Made by a program: the position numbers and the translations under genes. Shown here piece by piece: positions 24,793 to 33,626 of a stretch of DNA of 33,741 bases. Under the pieces are notes generated by a model, which was not told the origin of the DNA, did not search any database, and saw only the letters and a list, made by a program, of their open reading frames with translations. The stretch's first letter is position 1; every line of letters starts with the position of its first letter. The stretch spans positions 1-33,741 of the forward strand of contig JAQXDF010000045.1 of the NCBI GenBank assembly GCA_029251475.1, in the 5' to 3' direction. The stretch comes from Rickettsiaceae bacterium (lineage in GTDB: Bacteria; Pseudomonadota; Alphaproteobacteria; Rickettsiales; Rickettsiaceae).

Positions 24793-25149
24793 CTATGAGT
24801 CACTGCTGACAGTGCAAGTTGCATCATCTTCTCCACTTAAGAAAGCTACTAATTGAGGAGCACTAAAGATTACGCCTACACCTGCAGCAGTTGCAGCAGC
24901 AATACCCCAGTTTAGTTTTCCTAGAAAAAGACCAACTCCAACAGAGAAAATAGCTAGTGTTGCAATACCTTTGGCTATACCGCCGGAAAGATTATTTACT
25001 AATCTGCACAGAGTGTCTCCTATGACATCATTGTCGGCGGCAAAAGCGCTTTCAGATGCAACTAGAACAATAGAAAAAGCGCTGAAAAGAAAAAATAAAC
25101 GCCATACTAGGTCAGTATTTAGTTCGATGTGAAGTCTTGAAACATTCAT
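24793..25149 (-). CDS. virB2: VirB2/TrbC-type type IV secretion pilin
   Basis: A 118-residue protein of pilin size. The N-terminus is a long signal peptide with probable cleavage after SESAFA (residue 37). The mature part is about 81 residues with two membrane helices (about 60-78 and 82-104) separated by a short LGKLN loop, as in VirB2/TrbC pilins. Cysteines C48 and C112 flank the helices and may form a disulphide. VirB2 subunits build the extracellular pilus of type IV secretion systems. I chose the ATG at 25149 because AGAGGT (25160-25155) lies five bases upstream; the ATG at 25188 lies at the predicted transcript start. No other vir genes are adjacent; Rickettsiales typically have scattered vir clusters and several virB2 copies. 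Confidence 0.88.
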   Translation of the reverse strand: MNVSRLHIELNTDLVWRLFFLFSAFSIVLVASESAFAADNDVIGDTLCRLVNNLSGGIAKGIATLAIFSVGVGLFLGKLNWGIAAATAAGVGVIFSAPQLVAFLSGEDDATCTVSSDS

Positions 25150-25194
25150 GGTGTACCTCTTTTTGGTTTGGTTGAATAAATTAAACACAATTTA

Positions 25195-25222
25195 ATCTTA
25201 CATTGAATGCAAAGTGAATCAA
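25195..25222 (-). promoter_or_regulatory. Possible promoter for virB2
   Basis: On the minus strand TTGATT (25222-25217), 16 bases, then TAAGAT (25200-25195) predict a transcript start near 25188, about 39 bases before the ATG at 25149. Both boxes match the sigma-70 consensus at four of six positions. The region between folC and virB2 is AT-rich, so this is only a moderate case. Confidence 0.45.
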
Positions 25223-25283
25223 GGTCTTTATAGTAAATTAATTAAATCATAACTATTTAATCAATAGGAGTGTGGTTTTTATG

Positions 25284-26576
25284 CTATTTAGGCTCCATTT
25301 TCAAGAAATCAGCCACTAAAAATAATGAACCAGTTACTATGATGGTAGCTGGTTTATTGTTATTTATGGACTTTATGTGTTGTATTGCGTCATCTATGTA
25401 ATCTGCTTTTGTGAATAATTTTTTATATTCATTGGCATGATTGGCAAGGGTTTGCGCGCTATAGCTTGAGGGTTCAGATTTAACATTCACAGCGATGCCT
25501 TCAGTTATAAAATCAGCTAGATGGGTACAAAAATCCAATACATTGCGATTACGGGTCATGCCTAAGATAAGATAAACATTTCCGTGGGCGTTGTTTTCTA
25601 TCCAGTGACCAAGGGCCTTAGCTCCATCGTTATTATGTGCTCCGTCTAGGTAGATTTTTATATTATCACCAACTAATTCTTTCGTTTTATGATCACTTAC
25701 TAGTTGCAGTCGGCCAGGCCAGTTTACAGAAGTTAGGCCATTTTTTATTTGCTCGAGCGTTATTTGGAATTTGTCATTAAGCAGCATTATGGCCGCTACT
25801 ACGCTAGATGCGTTTTGTATTTGATGGTCACCTATTAATGCGGGAGTTGGTAGGTCAAGATGAATTTTTTGTGACTGGTAATGTAATCGATTATCAGATT
25901 TTTGTGCATAAAAATCATATTCATAAGAAAAAGAGGGTGCTTCCATCTCATCACATTTATTAAAGAGTAAATTATATACTTCATCGATTTGCGGGCCAAC
26001 GACGCATGGAACGTTCTTTTTAATTATACCGGCTTTTTCAAAAGCTATATGTAAAATATCATTGCCTAGATATTCCATGTGATCATAAGAAATAGGTGTG
26101 ATTATTGTTAGTATAGGGTTCGTAATTACGTTCGTTGGATCAATGCGCCCACCGAGGCCAGTTTCTAATAATAAAATATCAGCTTTGGTTTCTGCAAAGG
26201 CAAGAAAAGCAGCTATGGTAGTTCCTTCGAAAAACCCAGGATTTAATCCAAGTTTGTCGGATGCTTCTTTCACTCTTTCTAGATTTTCATGCAGATGAGA
26301 GTCAGTAATTGGTTCGTTATTTAGCTGAATTCGCTCATTGAATTCTAGTATGTGGGGCGAGGTGTAGCTATGGACCTTGTATCCTGCTTGCATAAAGATA
26401 CTTTTTAGCATGGCGACCGTAGATCCCTTTCCGTTTGTGCCAGCGACGTGTATGGTAGGGGGTAGTTGGTTTTGTGGATCGCCTAGCTCCTTTAAAATAG
26501 CTAGTGTGCTAGAGAGATCTTGTCTAGGCTCTGCGTTCCAGAGGGGGACCTTTGGCCAGTGTGGAATATTTACCAT
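25284..26576 (-). CDS. folC: Dihydrofolate synthase / folylpolyglutamate synthase FolC
   Basis: A 430-residue protein of normal FolC length. It adds glutamate to dihydropteroate and then to tetrahydrofolates. The Mur-ligase-type ATP site is HVAGTNGKGSTVAML (43-57); next come SPH near residue 80, GLGGRIDPTNV, and ISYDHMEYLG. The C-terminal domain has DGAHNNDGAKAL. The gene is divergent from thrS over 97 bases and lies 134 bases ahead of virB2 on the same strand. Whether this copy does both reactions cannot be read from sequence, but single-copy bacterial FolC usually does. Confidence 0.95.
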   Translation of the reverse strand: MVNIPHWPKVPLWNAEPRQDLSSTLAILKELGDPQNQLPPTIHVAGTNGKGSTVAMLKSIFMQAGYKVHSYTSPHILEFNERIQLNNEPITDSHLHENLERVKEASDKLGLNPGFFEGTTIAAFLAFAETKADILLLETGLGGRIDPTNVITNPILTIITPISYDHMEYLGNDILHIAFEKAGIIKKNVPCVVGPQIDEVYNLLFNKCDEMEAPSFSYEYDFYAQKSDNRLHYQSQKIHLDLPTPALIGDHQIQNASSVVAAIMLLNDKFQITLEQIKNGLTSVNWPGRLQLVSDHKTKELVGDNIKIYLDGAHNNDGAKALGHWIENNAHGNVYLILGMTRNRNVLDFCTHLADFITEGIAVNVKSEPSSYSAQTLANHANEYKKLFTKADYIDDAIQHIKSINNNKPATIIVTGSLFLVADFLKMEPK

Positions 26577-26594
26577 GTGTTTTGTATTATTTGT

Positions 26595-26623
26595 TTGGAT
26601 TTTTTCTAATAAAATGATATAAA
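26595..26623 (+). promoter_or_regulatory. Probable extended -10 promoter for thrS-infC
   Basis: TTGGAT (26595-26600), a 17-base spacer and TATAAA (26618-26623), with TG at 26615-26616 one base before the -10, give an extended -10 sigma-70 promoter with a start near 26630. A small dyad, CTAAC (26632-26636) and GTTAG (26642-26646), follows at the start of the leader. No T-box or other known riboswitch is visible in the leader of about 44 bases. Confidence 0.55.
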
Positions 26624-26673
26624 ACTTAAACCTAACTTATGGTTAGAGCAAGCAAAATCTAAATTTATAAAAC

Positions 26674-28584
26674 ATGATTAATATTACTTTCCCTGATGGG
26701 TCAAAAAAACAATTTGAAAGCGGTGTTACTGGTTACCAAATAGCTGCTTCTATCTCGCCTTCGCTGGCTAAAGCCGCAATGGTAGTAGAAGTAGATGGTG
26801 ATCTGGTTGATTTATCCGCGCCAATAAGTGCCGATTGTGATTTTCGTATTTTAACCGATAAAGATCCAGAAGTATTAGAGATCATCCGTCACGATGCTGC
26901 GCATATTATTGCAGAATCTGCTAAAGAGATTTTTCCTGATATACAGGTAACGATTGGGCCGGCCATTAAAGATGGTTTTTATTATGATTTTGCAAAAGAG
27001 ACTCCATTTACTACTGCGGATCTTGAAAAAATTGAAGCGAAAATGCATCATATCGTTAAGCGTAACGAGAAATTCATCCGCGAGGAAATGGATCGCAATG
27101 ACGCTATAAGTATGTTCAAGGGCATGGGAGAGTTCTATAAAGCAGAAATTATAGAATCTATACCGGAGGGCGAAAAAATAACTCTTTATAGACAAGGAAA
27201 TTTTGTAGATCTATGTCGTGGTCCGCATTGTCCGTCAACTGGACGCATCAAGCATTTCAAGCTTATGAAGGTCGCTGGGGCATATTGGCGCGGTGATAGC
27301 AATAACGAAATGTTGCAACGTATATATGGAACTGCTTGGGCAACAAAAGAGCAATTAGATACTCATTTATATAGACTAGAAGAAGCCGAGAAGCGCGATC
27401 ATCGCAAATTGGGACGAGAGCTAGATTTATTCCACTTTCAAGAAGAAGCTCAAGGAATGCCATTTTGGCACGATAGAGGTTGGGCTATATATCGTACATT
27501 ACAGCAATATATTAGAAGAAAGCTACAGAAGTCTAATTACATCGAAGTAAATACTCCTGGGGTGGTAGATAAGAAATTATGGGAAGAATCAGGTCACTGG
27601 GAAAAGTTCCGTGAGGATATGTTTGCCGTTGAAAATGAAGATAAAATTCATGCATTAAAGCCTATGAGTTGTCCTTGTCACGTACAGATTTTTAATCAAG
27701 GTATGAAGAGTTATCGTGATTTGCCTCTTCGTATGGCTGAGTTTGGTTCATGTTACCGCAATGAATCCTCTGGAGGTTTGCATGGTTTACTGCGCGTGCG
27801 TAATTTTGTACAGGATGATGGTCATATTTTCTGTACGGAGGATCAAATCAACAGTGAGACTGTTGCTTTTTGCAAGTTGTTGTTGGAAGTATACAAGGAT
27901 TTTGGGTTTGAAGAAGTTAAGATAAAATTTTCGGATCGTCCGGATGTTCGAGCTGGAGAAGATGCAGTTTGGGATAAGGCAGAAAGTGCATTGAAAACTG
28001 CGGTTAAAGAAGCTGGGCTTGAATATGAAATGAATCCAGGTGAAGGAGCATTTTATGGCCCTAAACTAGAATTTGTACTAACTGATGCAGTTGGTAGAGA
28101 TTGGCAGTGCGGTACATTGCAGGTAGATTTTGTGCTACCAGAAAGACTAAATGCAGAATATGTATCAGCCGGTGGGCAAAAGTCTAGGCCAGTTATGCTT
28201 CACAGGGCTATTATTGGTACTTTTGAACGTTTTATGGGTATCTTGATCGAAGAATATGCTGGTAAGTTTCCATTATGGCTAGCTCCGGTGCAAGTTGGGA
28301 TCGTTGGTATAACAAATGATTTAGACGAGCATATAGAGCACATAAATAGCAGGCTTATAGAGGCTGGAGTGCGATCATCTCTTGACATTTCTAGGGAAAA
28401 GGTTAATTATAAAATTCGTAATTTTTCTAACCAAAAAGTACCAATTATTGCAGTTATAGGAAAAAAAGAGCAAGAAGATGGTACTGTTACTCTGCGTTAT
28501 TTAGGGGTTGAGAAGCAAGAAACTGTTACTCTTGATGAGTTGATACGTATAGTAGAAACAGAAAATAACAAGTACCTGAAATAA
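26674..28584 (+). CDS. thrS: Threonyl-tRNA synthetase
   Basis: A 636-residue protein of normal length with all ThrRS parts. They are an N-terminal TGS domain (1-60, FPDGSKKQF), the editing domain with [15 protein letters not shown] (HxxxH) and [10 protein letters not shown], and a class II core with motif 2 ([15 protein letters not shown]). The zinc-binding residues are the cysteine in MSCPCH, the histidine in DDGHIFC and the histidine in [16 protein letters not shown], which is also motif 3. A C-terminal anticodon-binding domain ends the protein. It is followed by infC, 38 bases after its stop, an arrangement conserved in many bacteria. Confidence 0.97.
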   Translation: MINITFPDGSKKQFESGVTGYQIAASISPSLAKAAMVVEVDGDLVDLSAPISADCDFRILTDKDPEVLEIIRHDAAHIIAESAKEIFPDIQVTIGPAIKDGFYYDFAKETPFTTADLEKIEAKMHHIVKRNEKFIREEMDRNDAISMFKGMGEFYKAEIIESIPEGEKITLYRQGNFVDLCRGPHCPSTGRIKHFKLMKVAGAYWRGDSNNEMLQRIYGTAWATKEQLDTHLYRLEEAEKRDHRKLGRELDLFHFQEEAQGMPFWHDRGWAIYRTLQQYIRRKLQKSNYIEVNTPGVVDKKLWEESGHWEKFREDMFAVENEDKIHALKPMSCPCHVQIFNQGMKSYRDLPLRMAEFGSCYRNESSGGLHGLLRVRNFVQDDGHIFCTEDQINSETVAFCKLLLEVYKDFGFEEVKIKFSDRPDVRAGEDAVWDKAESALKTAVKEAGLEYEMNPGEGAFYGPKLEFVLTDAVGRDWQCGTLQVDFVLPERLNAEYVSAGGQKSRPVMLHRAIIGTFERFMGILIEEYAGKFPLWLAPVQVGIVGITNDLDEHIEHINSRLIEAGVRSSLDISREKVNYKIRNFSNQKVPIIAVIGKKEQEDGTVTLRYLGVEKQETVTLDELIRIVETENNKYLK

Positions 28585-28610
28585 TTCAGAAAAGCATATT
28601 AAGTAAATAT

Positions 28611-28625
28611 AGGAGTAGTTTTATA
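28611..28625 (+). promoter_or_regulatory. Shine-Dalgarno and AUA start of infC
   Basis: AGGAG (28611-28615) is followed by seven bases and then ATA (28623-28625), in frame with IF-3. There is no ATG, GTG or TTG in the infC frame at a suitable distance; the first in-frame ATG (28710) would remove 29 conserved residues. A rare start codon is the known basis of infC autoregulation in E. coli (AUU), because IF-3 itself rejects such starts. Confidence 0.75.
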
Positions 28626-29153
28626 TCTAAGTTTAAATCGAGTAAATTTCCAAAATCTAATAAAGAAATTACAGCAGAAAAGGTACGCCTAGTTGGCGAA
28701 GATGGTGAAATGATTGGCGTTGTGACTTTAAGAGAAGCAACTGAAAAAGCAGCAGCAGCAGGGCTAGATTTAGTAGAGATATCCCCCACTGCATCGCCAC
28801 CTGTATGTAAAATTTTAGATTTTAGTAGATATAAGTACGATGCTAAAAAAAGACAACAAGAGGCCAAGAAAAAACAAAAAAGAACTGCATTAAAAGAAAT
28901 GAAGTTCAAGGTTAATATTGGTCAAGGCGACTTTAATGTTAAAGTGGCAAAAATCAAAAAATTCTTAGAAGAAGGTGACAAGGTCAAAGTTTCTCTATGG
29001 TTCAAAGGGCGTGAGATCGTTCATAGAGAAAAGGGGCATGAAGTTTTTGATAAGATTGTAGAAGAGCTAGGCGAAAGCGCTAAGATGGATATGGAACCAA
29101 AAATGGAAGGTAAGCAAATTATCATGGTTCTTAGTTCTAGCAAGGGCGAGTAG
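28623..29153 (+). CDS. infC: Translation initiation factor IF-3
   Basis: With the ATA at 28623 as start the protein has 176 residues, the usual IF-3 length. The N-terminal domain has [19 protein letters not shown] and [20 protein letters not shown], the linker is lysine-rich ([16 protein letters not shown]), and the C-terminal domain has [19 protein letters not shown] through [18 protein letters not shown]-3 binds the 30S subunit, keeps subunits apart and checks the start codon and initiator tRNA. It follows thrS in the same transcript and ends at a strong hairpin. The start by ATA is inferred from the ribosome-binding site and conserved N-terminus. Confidence 0.93.
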   Translation: MSKFKSSKFPKSNKEITAEKVRLVGEDGEMIGVVTLREATEKAAAAGLDLVEISPTASPPVCKILDFSRYKYDAKKRQQEAKKKQKRTALKEMKFKVNIGQGDFNVKVAKIKKFLEEGDKVKVSLWFKGREIVHREKGHEVFDKIVEELGESAKMDMEPKMEGKQIIMVLSSSKGE

Positions 29154-29157
29154 TAAT

Positions 29158-29193
29158 ATGCAAACGCCCTGAATAAGCTTTGGGCGTTTGCAT
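29158..29193 (+). terminator. Hairpin after infC, probable transcription terminator
   Basis: ATGCAAACGCCC (29158-29169) and GGGCGTTTGCAT (29182-29193) are perfect 12-base arms with a 12-base loop, starting four bases after the infC stop. The stem is GC-richer than its surroundings. The following sequence (TCATAAATCCC) has no good U-tract, so the hairpin may end transcription weakly or protect the 3' end of the mRNA. Confidence 0.65.
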
Positions 29194-29269
29194 TCATAAA
29201 TCCCTAATACTAAAATTTCGTATTAGTGTCTCTGGGGAAAAATAAAATACTTCGAAATACTTAAATAAT

Positions 29270-29292
29270 TTAGGCCACCTAAAATGGCCTAA
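29270..29292 (-). terminator. Hairpin after the SulP gene, possible terminator
   Basis: TTAGGCCA (29270-29277) and TGGCCTAA (29285-29292) form an 8-bp stem with a 7-base loop. It lies about 70 bases beyond the SulP stop in that gene's direction and is followed on the minus strand by ATTATTTAAG. A further dyad, CTAATAC (29204-29210) and GTATTAG (29220-29226), lies between this and the infC hairpin. The 207-base convergent spacer contains nothing else I recognise. Confidence 0.45.
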
Positions 29293-29360
29293 TATTCATT
29301 TTGTATAATGCTAGATAATTAGTTGGGTCAGAAGCAATATCTGCAACATAATCAAAATTA

Positions 29361-30887
29361 TTATTCCTTATCTACTGCAACCATATAATGTGGATCTTCG
29401 CTTAGGTTAAGCTCAATAGCATTACTAGCATTTTTCAATAAACTATGACAATCACTACTTAGATGTTTTAGACTCAATTTTTTATTAGCTTTAAAGTATC
29501 GCTCTGTTAGTGCATCTATAGCTTCTAGTCCAGAGTGGTCCCAAACTCTTGAATGCTCGAAGTCAATTACAACATCATCAGGATCATTTTCTAGATCAAA
29601 AAGCTCTCTAAAGCGGCTAGCTGAAGCGAAAAATAAAGGTCCATAAAGCTTATATACTTTAGTACCATTGGGATCAATTTTATTATCCGTAGTGATATGC
29701 TTGGCGCTTTCCCAAGAAAAAACAATAGCAGCTACTATTATTCCAACTATAACAGCAATGGCTAGATCGGTGTATACAGTAACTGTAGTTACTACTACAA
29801 TTATAAAAGCATCCGACTTGGGTATCCTATGAAGTATGCGTAGACTTACCCATTCAAAAGTATCAATTACTACCATAAACATCACTCCTACCAAAGCTGC
29901 TATAGGTACCATTTCGATAAGACTAGAAGTGTACATGATAAAGAATAATAAAAATGAAGCTGCAGCAATACCGGATAAATATTTCCTAGCACCAGATTTA
30001 ATATTGATCATGCTTTGGCCTATCATTGCGCATCCACCCATACCACTAAAAAACCCGGTAACAGTGTTTGCAATGCCTTGGGCAATACATTCTTTGCTAT
30101 TTTTCCCTCTTGTATCAGTTATATCATCAATCAATGTTAAAGTTAGTAGAGACTCAATCAAACCAATAGCTGCAAGTATTATTGAGTAAGGGAATATAAT
30201 ATATAAAGTATCCATATTTAAAGGTACTCTAGGGATATGAAATTGCGGTAAACCACCAGCAATATTTGCAAGATCACGTACAAGACTTGTATCAATTTTA
30301 AACCCTAAAACAATTAAAGTAGTTGTAATGATAGCCGCAAGAGGGGATGGTATTATACGTGTGATTTTTGGTAAGTATTTTGTAATAAGCATAGTAATCG
30401 ATACTAATCCCAACATAATCCATAGTTTATCTCCAGAAAGCCAATGTAAACTATTATCAATTTCTCTAGACTTGAAATGCTGAAGTTGAGCAAGGCCAAT
30501 AACAATAGCAAGACCATTAACAAAACCAAGCATCACTGGATAAGGAACTATTTTTATAAACTTCCCAAGCTTTAAAATACCTGCAATTATCTGTATAATG
30601 CCCATTAAAACTACTGCGGCAAATAAATATTCTAAGCCATGTTGCGATACTAGGTTCACAGCTACTACGGCAAGAGCGCCAGTAGCGCCTGAAATCATGC
30701 CGGGTCTTCCGCCGAGCATAGAACAAATAAGACAAATTATAAATGCAGAATACAGACCGATCAATGGATGCACTCCTGCGACAAAGGCAAACGCTACTGC
30801 TTCAGGAACTAAAGCAAGAGCTACAGTTAAACCAGATAATATTTCTGTTTTATAAGATGACGTAAATAATAAGCGTAGATATTTCAT
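29361..30887 (-). CDS. SulP family anion transporter with STAS domain
   Basis: A 508-residue inner-membrane protein. The transmembrane part (about 1-390) starts with the SulP signature region GLTVALALVPEAVAFAFVAG and continues with PLIGLYSAF, followed by GLINGLAIVI-like GFVNGLAIVIGLAQ. The C-terminal STAS domain (about 400-495) has KLYGPLFFASA and VVIDFEHSRVWDHSGLEAID. SulP proteins carry sulphate, bicarbonate, dicarboxylates or other anions by symport or exchange. The substrate cannot be told from sequence; a bicarbonate or dicarboxylate carrier is as likely as a sulphate one. It lies 69 bases after lysC on the same strand and may be co-transcribed. Confidence 0.92.
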   Translation of the reverse strand: MKYLRLLFTSSYKTEILSGLTVALALVPEAVAFAFVAGVHPLIGLYSAFIICLICSMLGGRPGMISGATGALAVVAVNLVSQHGLEYLFAAVVLMGIIQIIAGILKLGKFIKIVPYPVMLGFVNGLAIVIGLAQLQHFKSREIDNSLHWLSGDKLWIMLGLVSITMLITKYLPKITRIIPSPLAAIITTTLIVLGFKIDTSLVRDLANIAGGLPQFHIPRVPLNMDTLYIIFPYSIILAAIGLIESLLTLTLIDDITDTRGKNSKECIAQGIANTVTGFFSGMGGCAMIGQSMINIKSGARKYLSGIAAASFLLFFIMYTSSLIEMVPIAALVGVMFMVVIDTFEWVSLRILHRIPKSDAFIIVVVTTVTVYTDLAIAVIVGIIVAAIVFSWESAKHITTDNKIDPNGTKVYKLYGPLFFASASRFRELFDLENDPDDVVIDFEHSRVWDHSGLEAIDALTERYFKANKKLSLKHLSSDCHSLLKNASNAIELNLSEDPHYMVAVDKE

Positions 30888-30956
30888 AAAGATTCCGAAT
30901 GTATATTTTAAATAAAATCAAGGCAAAGGGCTAGTATTAACAAATAAGTAATGGAA

Positions 30957-32153
30957 TTAGTCCATTATTTTATCATGTAGAAACTTGATAAGTTTTTCAT
31001 TATTTTGGTCCTTAATAAGTAGTGATATCGTAATATCAGATAAATGCGAAGATAATATCTCTATATTACTATCAGTCACAATTTCAATAATTTCTTTCAT
31101 TAAGTTGCTATTGTTTTTTAGGGCATACCCAACAATCGTTACCGTAGAAATATCTGCGTTTGATTCGTAGCTTATAAGCATAGAGTTATGTTGCAAGTTA
31201 TCTAGCAGTGATTGGCATTTGTTCTTATCTGTTAAGTTGGCAATGATGGAAGATCTAGAGTCATTTAAATTATATATTTGCTCAATAGGAATCCCTCCCT
31301 TCGCAAATTCAGTAAGAATTGGTGCGAAACTTCCTGCTTTATGCTGAATATCTAGTTTTAGTAAGTTTTTATTGGATGTGATCGCTGTTACTAGTTTATT
31401 TTCCATAGTGTCTTTTTTTGTTTGAACTATTGTGCCTGGTGTATTAGTAAAAGAAGAAAGAATGCGCATTTGAAAATCATAGCGCTTTGCAGCAAGGGCC
31501 GCTCGTGGATGCAGAACTTTCGCTCCATTGGCGCATAGTGCATATAGTTCATCAATATTGATGTAATCTATTTTTTTTGCATCATGAACAATTCTAGGAT
31601 CTGCAGTAAATATGCCTTCAACATCTGTGTATATATCGCATCTATCGGCATTTAAAGCGGCGGCGATAAGGGCGGCGCTAGTGTCCGACCCTCCTTTGCC
31701 AAGGGTGCTAATATCGTTATTTTCTGTCACTCCCTGAAAACCGGTGATAATAGGCACGACTCCATCATCAAGTAATTTAAGCAAGAACTCTGAATTAATG
31801 CTAGTGACTTGAGAATTACCATGCATTTTATCTGTCCTAAAAGGAATTTGCCAACCCTGTAATGATTTAGCTTTAAGTCCCATATTTTGTAGCTGAAGTG
31901 CTAATATCGAAGCCGTCACAATTTCTCCGCTAGCAATTGCTGCATCATATTCGCGTAGCTGATCTGGCTTATCAAGCTTTGATACTTGATTGCATTGTGT
32001 TATTAGGGCGTTAGTTACTCCCGCCATTGCTGAGACAACTCCCAATACGCGATGGCCGGCATCAATTTCAGCTTTAATAATATTGGCAACATGTCTAATG
32101 CGATCTAGATTAGCAACAGACGTTCCACCAAATTTTTGGATAACTATTTGCAT
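30957..32153 (-). CDS. lysC: Aspartate kinase
   Basis: A 398-residue monofunctional aspartokinase of normal length. It phosphorylates aspartate, the first step towards diaminopimelate, lysine, threonine and methionine. The kinase domain begins VIQKFGGTSVANLDRI (K7, GGTS 9-12) and has TLGKGGSDTSAALIAAALNA and DVEGIFTADPRI. The C-terminal part (about 260-398) holds two ACT domains, which normally give feedback inhibition by lysine or threonine. In Rickettsiales this pathway mostly supplies diaminopimelate for peptidoglycan. No lysine riboswitch is visible in the 102-base upstream region. Confidence 0.95.
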   Translation of the reverse strand: MQIVIQKFGGTSVANLDRIRHVANIIKAEIDAGHRVLGVVSAMAGVTNALITQCNQVSKLDKPDQLREYDAAIASGEIVTASILALQLQNMGLKAKSLQGWQIPFRTDKMHGNSQVTSINSEFLLKLLDDGVVPIITGFQGVTENNDISTLGKGGSDTSAALIAAALNADRCDIYTDVEGIFTADPRIVHDAKKIDYINIDELYALCANGAKVLHPRAALAAKRYDFQMRILSSFTNTPGTIVQTKKDTMENKLVTAITSNKNLLKLDIQHKAGSFAPILTEFAKGGIPIEQIYNLNDSRSSIIANLTDKNKCQSLLDNLQHNSMLISYESNADISTVTIVGYALKNNSNLMKEIIEIVTDSNIEILSSHLSDITISLLIKDQNNEKLIKFLHDKIMD

Positions 32154-32234
32154 ATAATACGAATAAATTTTGTAACCATATTAGCATTTTAATGCGTCTA
32201 TAGCAACGAGGTAATTTCAGTAGATTTAACTTAG

Positions 32235-32258
32235 TAAAGGCGATGGTTGTAGCCTTTA
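32235..32258 (-). terminator. Weak hairpin at the end of the 140-residue gene
   Basis: TAAAGGC (32235-32241) and GCCTTTA (32252-32258) form a 7-bp stem with a 10-base loop. The stem includes the stop codon of the gene at 32256-32678. On the minus strand it is followed by CTAAGTTAAATC, with no U-tract, so termination is uncertain. It lies between that gene and lysC. Confidence 0.35.
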
Positions 32259-32678
32259 ACCTCTACCTTTTTTTGAAGATTTAGCTTTATTATACATAGA
32301 TGAAGCAAATGTTTGAACTGCCTTTGAGGCACTTTTTGTGTTGCTCAAGAGTTCATTTCTTATCCTTTTTGCTGCTTTGATTATGTATGCTGCGTTAGTT
32401 AGTTTTTTAGGCTTTTCTTGAGCGGTTGTTTTGTTGGGAGATTGCTGATTTTTGGCTATTTTTTTATCATCACGAGTATCTAAAACTAAACTAGCAATAT
32501 TGCGTCCATTTGCAGTGAAATATTCTATATCAGATTCGTTAAAATCTTTTACAAGGTCTTCCATTTCATTCTGATTTGTACCAGCATCTTTCATAGATTT
32601 ATCCCACTGAGCGTCATCCTTGATGTTCCACTTTTTTTTAAGATTCTCTATGATTTTTTTAGAAGGGTTTTCTGACAT
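32256..32678 (-). CDS. Unrecognised 140-residue protein, likely short relative of the tandem paralogues
   Basis: No known domain is recognised. The start MSENPSKKIIENLKKKW parallels MPENPS/MPKNPS of the tandem paralogues at 14852 and 16320. Residues about 22-60 (QWDKSMKDAG...EDLVKDFNESDIEYF) follow the pattern of their module: W, M-K-D-A, a helix with L-x-x-x-V, acidic residues, then (I)(D/E)-x-(Y/F). The C-terminus is basic (KAKSSKKGRG), again like the paralogues. There is no signal peptide or membrane helix. The start at 32678 is preferred over 32693 because of this N-terminal match and a GAG-containing weak ribosome-binding site. Function is unknown; a type IV secretion substrate is one possibility. 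The relationship is by eye and moderate. Confidence 0.75.
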   Translation of the reverse strand: MSENPSKKIIENLKKKWNIKDDAQWDKSMKDAGTNQNEMEDLVKDFNESDIEYFTANGRNIASLVLDTRDDKKIAKNQQSPNKTTAQEKPKKLTNAAYIIKAAKRIRNELLSNTKSASKAVQTFASSMYNKAKSSKKGRG

Positions 32679-32769
32679 GTTTTTCTCAATCATTGATTAT
32701 TCGTATTAATTATATAATAATGCATTAAGTTTTACTTAGCAATGACTTAATAACTTCGATCACATATCA

Positions 32770-32798
32770 TTGATATAACAAAATAAATGTGATAATGT
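32770..32798 (+). promoter_or_regulatory. Probable extended -10 promoter for ubiG
   Basis: TTGATA (32770-32775), a 17-base spacer and TAATGT (32793-32798), with TG at 32790-32791 one base before the -10, predict a start near 32805, 21 bases before the ubiG ATG. A dyad ATCACAT (32759-32765) and ATGTGAT (32787-32793) brackets the -35 box and touches the -10 box, so a regulator might bind here. Confidence 0.5.
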
Positions 32799-32825
32799 CT
32801 GATAGAAAATTAACGTGCATATACA

Positions 32826-33542
32826 ATGTCCTATAACAAATCATCTATAGATCAAGAAGAGCTTGATAAATTTAATCAGCCGAATCAAGATTGGTGGGAT
32901 CTAGAAGGTGAATTCAAACCGCTACATGAAATTAATCCAGTGCGTATGGAATACATACAATCTGTGATCAGGCAGAAATTTGGAGAAGCGAAGGGTTTAG
33001 ATGTGCTTGACGTTGGATGCGGAGGAGGTTTATCATCTGTTTCAATGGCGAATGCGGGCTGCAATGTTACTGGTTTAGATGCAAATAAACGTAACATAGA
33101 TTCTGCATCTAAATACGCAAATAGCAAGGGCCTGGAAATTACCTACATAAATACTACGATCGAAGAATATGTGCAGTCTAGCGAGCAATATGACGTTATT
33201 TTATGTCTTGAAGTTATTGAGCATGTAGCGCATCCAGAAGAATTTATTCGTAATGTTGCTAAGCTGGTAAAAAAAGGAGGGACAGTTATTTTTTCTACTA
33301 TTAACCGTACCCATAAAGCCTACTTGCTAGCTATTATTATGGCAGAATATGTTTTAAGGTGGGTGCCTAGAAAGACACATAATTATTCTAAGTTTGTTAA
33401 ACCTTCTGAGTTTGCCAACATGGCACAAGATACAAGTTTGAGTCTGCAAGAACTGAAAGGTCTTTCCTTGTCTCCTATCACACAAAATTGGTATATATCC
33501 GATGATATTGATGTGAACTATTTTGTAGTGTTTTCCAATTAG
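32826..33542 (+). CDS. ubiG: Ubiquinone biosynthesis O-methyltransferase UbiG
   Basis: A 238-residue SAM-dependent methyltransferase that carries out both O-methylations of ubiquinone synthesis. It starts with the UbiG-specific segment ELDKFNQPNQDWWDLEGEF and PLHEINPVRMEYI. The SAM-binding motif I is LDVLDVGCGGGLSS (58-71), and ICLEVIEHV-type motif (ILCLEVIEHVAHPEEF) and VFSTINRTHKAYLLAI follow. Length and all marks are normal. It fits with the membrane cytochrome c in this window as part of an aerobic respiratory chain. It is divergent from the 140-residue gene. Confidence 0.96.
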   Translation: MSYNKSSIDQEELDKFNQPNQDWWDLEGEFKPLHEINPVRMEYIQSVIRQKFGEAKGLDVLDVGCGGGLSSVSMANAGCNVTGLDANKRNIDSASKYANSKGLEITYINTTIEEYVQSSEQYDVILCLEVIEHVAHPEEFIRNVAKLVKKGGTVIFSTINRTHKAYLLAIIMAEYVLRWVPRKTHNYSKFVKPSEFANMAQDTSLSLQELKGLSLSPITQNWYISDDIDVNYFVVFSN

Positions 33543-33583
33543 TCTAAGTTGAGTATTATATTATTTTTTTAAGCAACTTGCTG

Positions 33584-33617
33584 CAGAAGACAGAGTTAGT
33601 GTTGTCTGCCTTCTGTG
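33584..33617 (+). terminator. Hairpin after ubiG, possible terminator
   Basis: CAGAAGACAGA (33584-33594) and TCTGCCTTCTG (33607-33617) pair over 11 bases with one mismatch and a 12-base loop, 41 bases after the ubiG stop. There is no U-tract after it; instead the insertion sequence begins nine bases later, so its original downstream sequence may have been displaced by the insertion. Confidence 0.4.
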
Positions 33618-33626
33618 CTCGAGTGG

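Noticed and set aside
28586-28909. 107-residue minus-strand reading frame across infC
   Set aside because: It lies antisense to conserved IF-3 codons and has no ribosome-binding site; it is a shadow frame.
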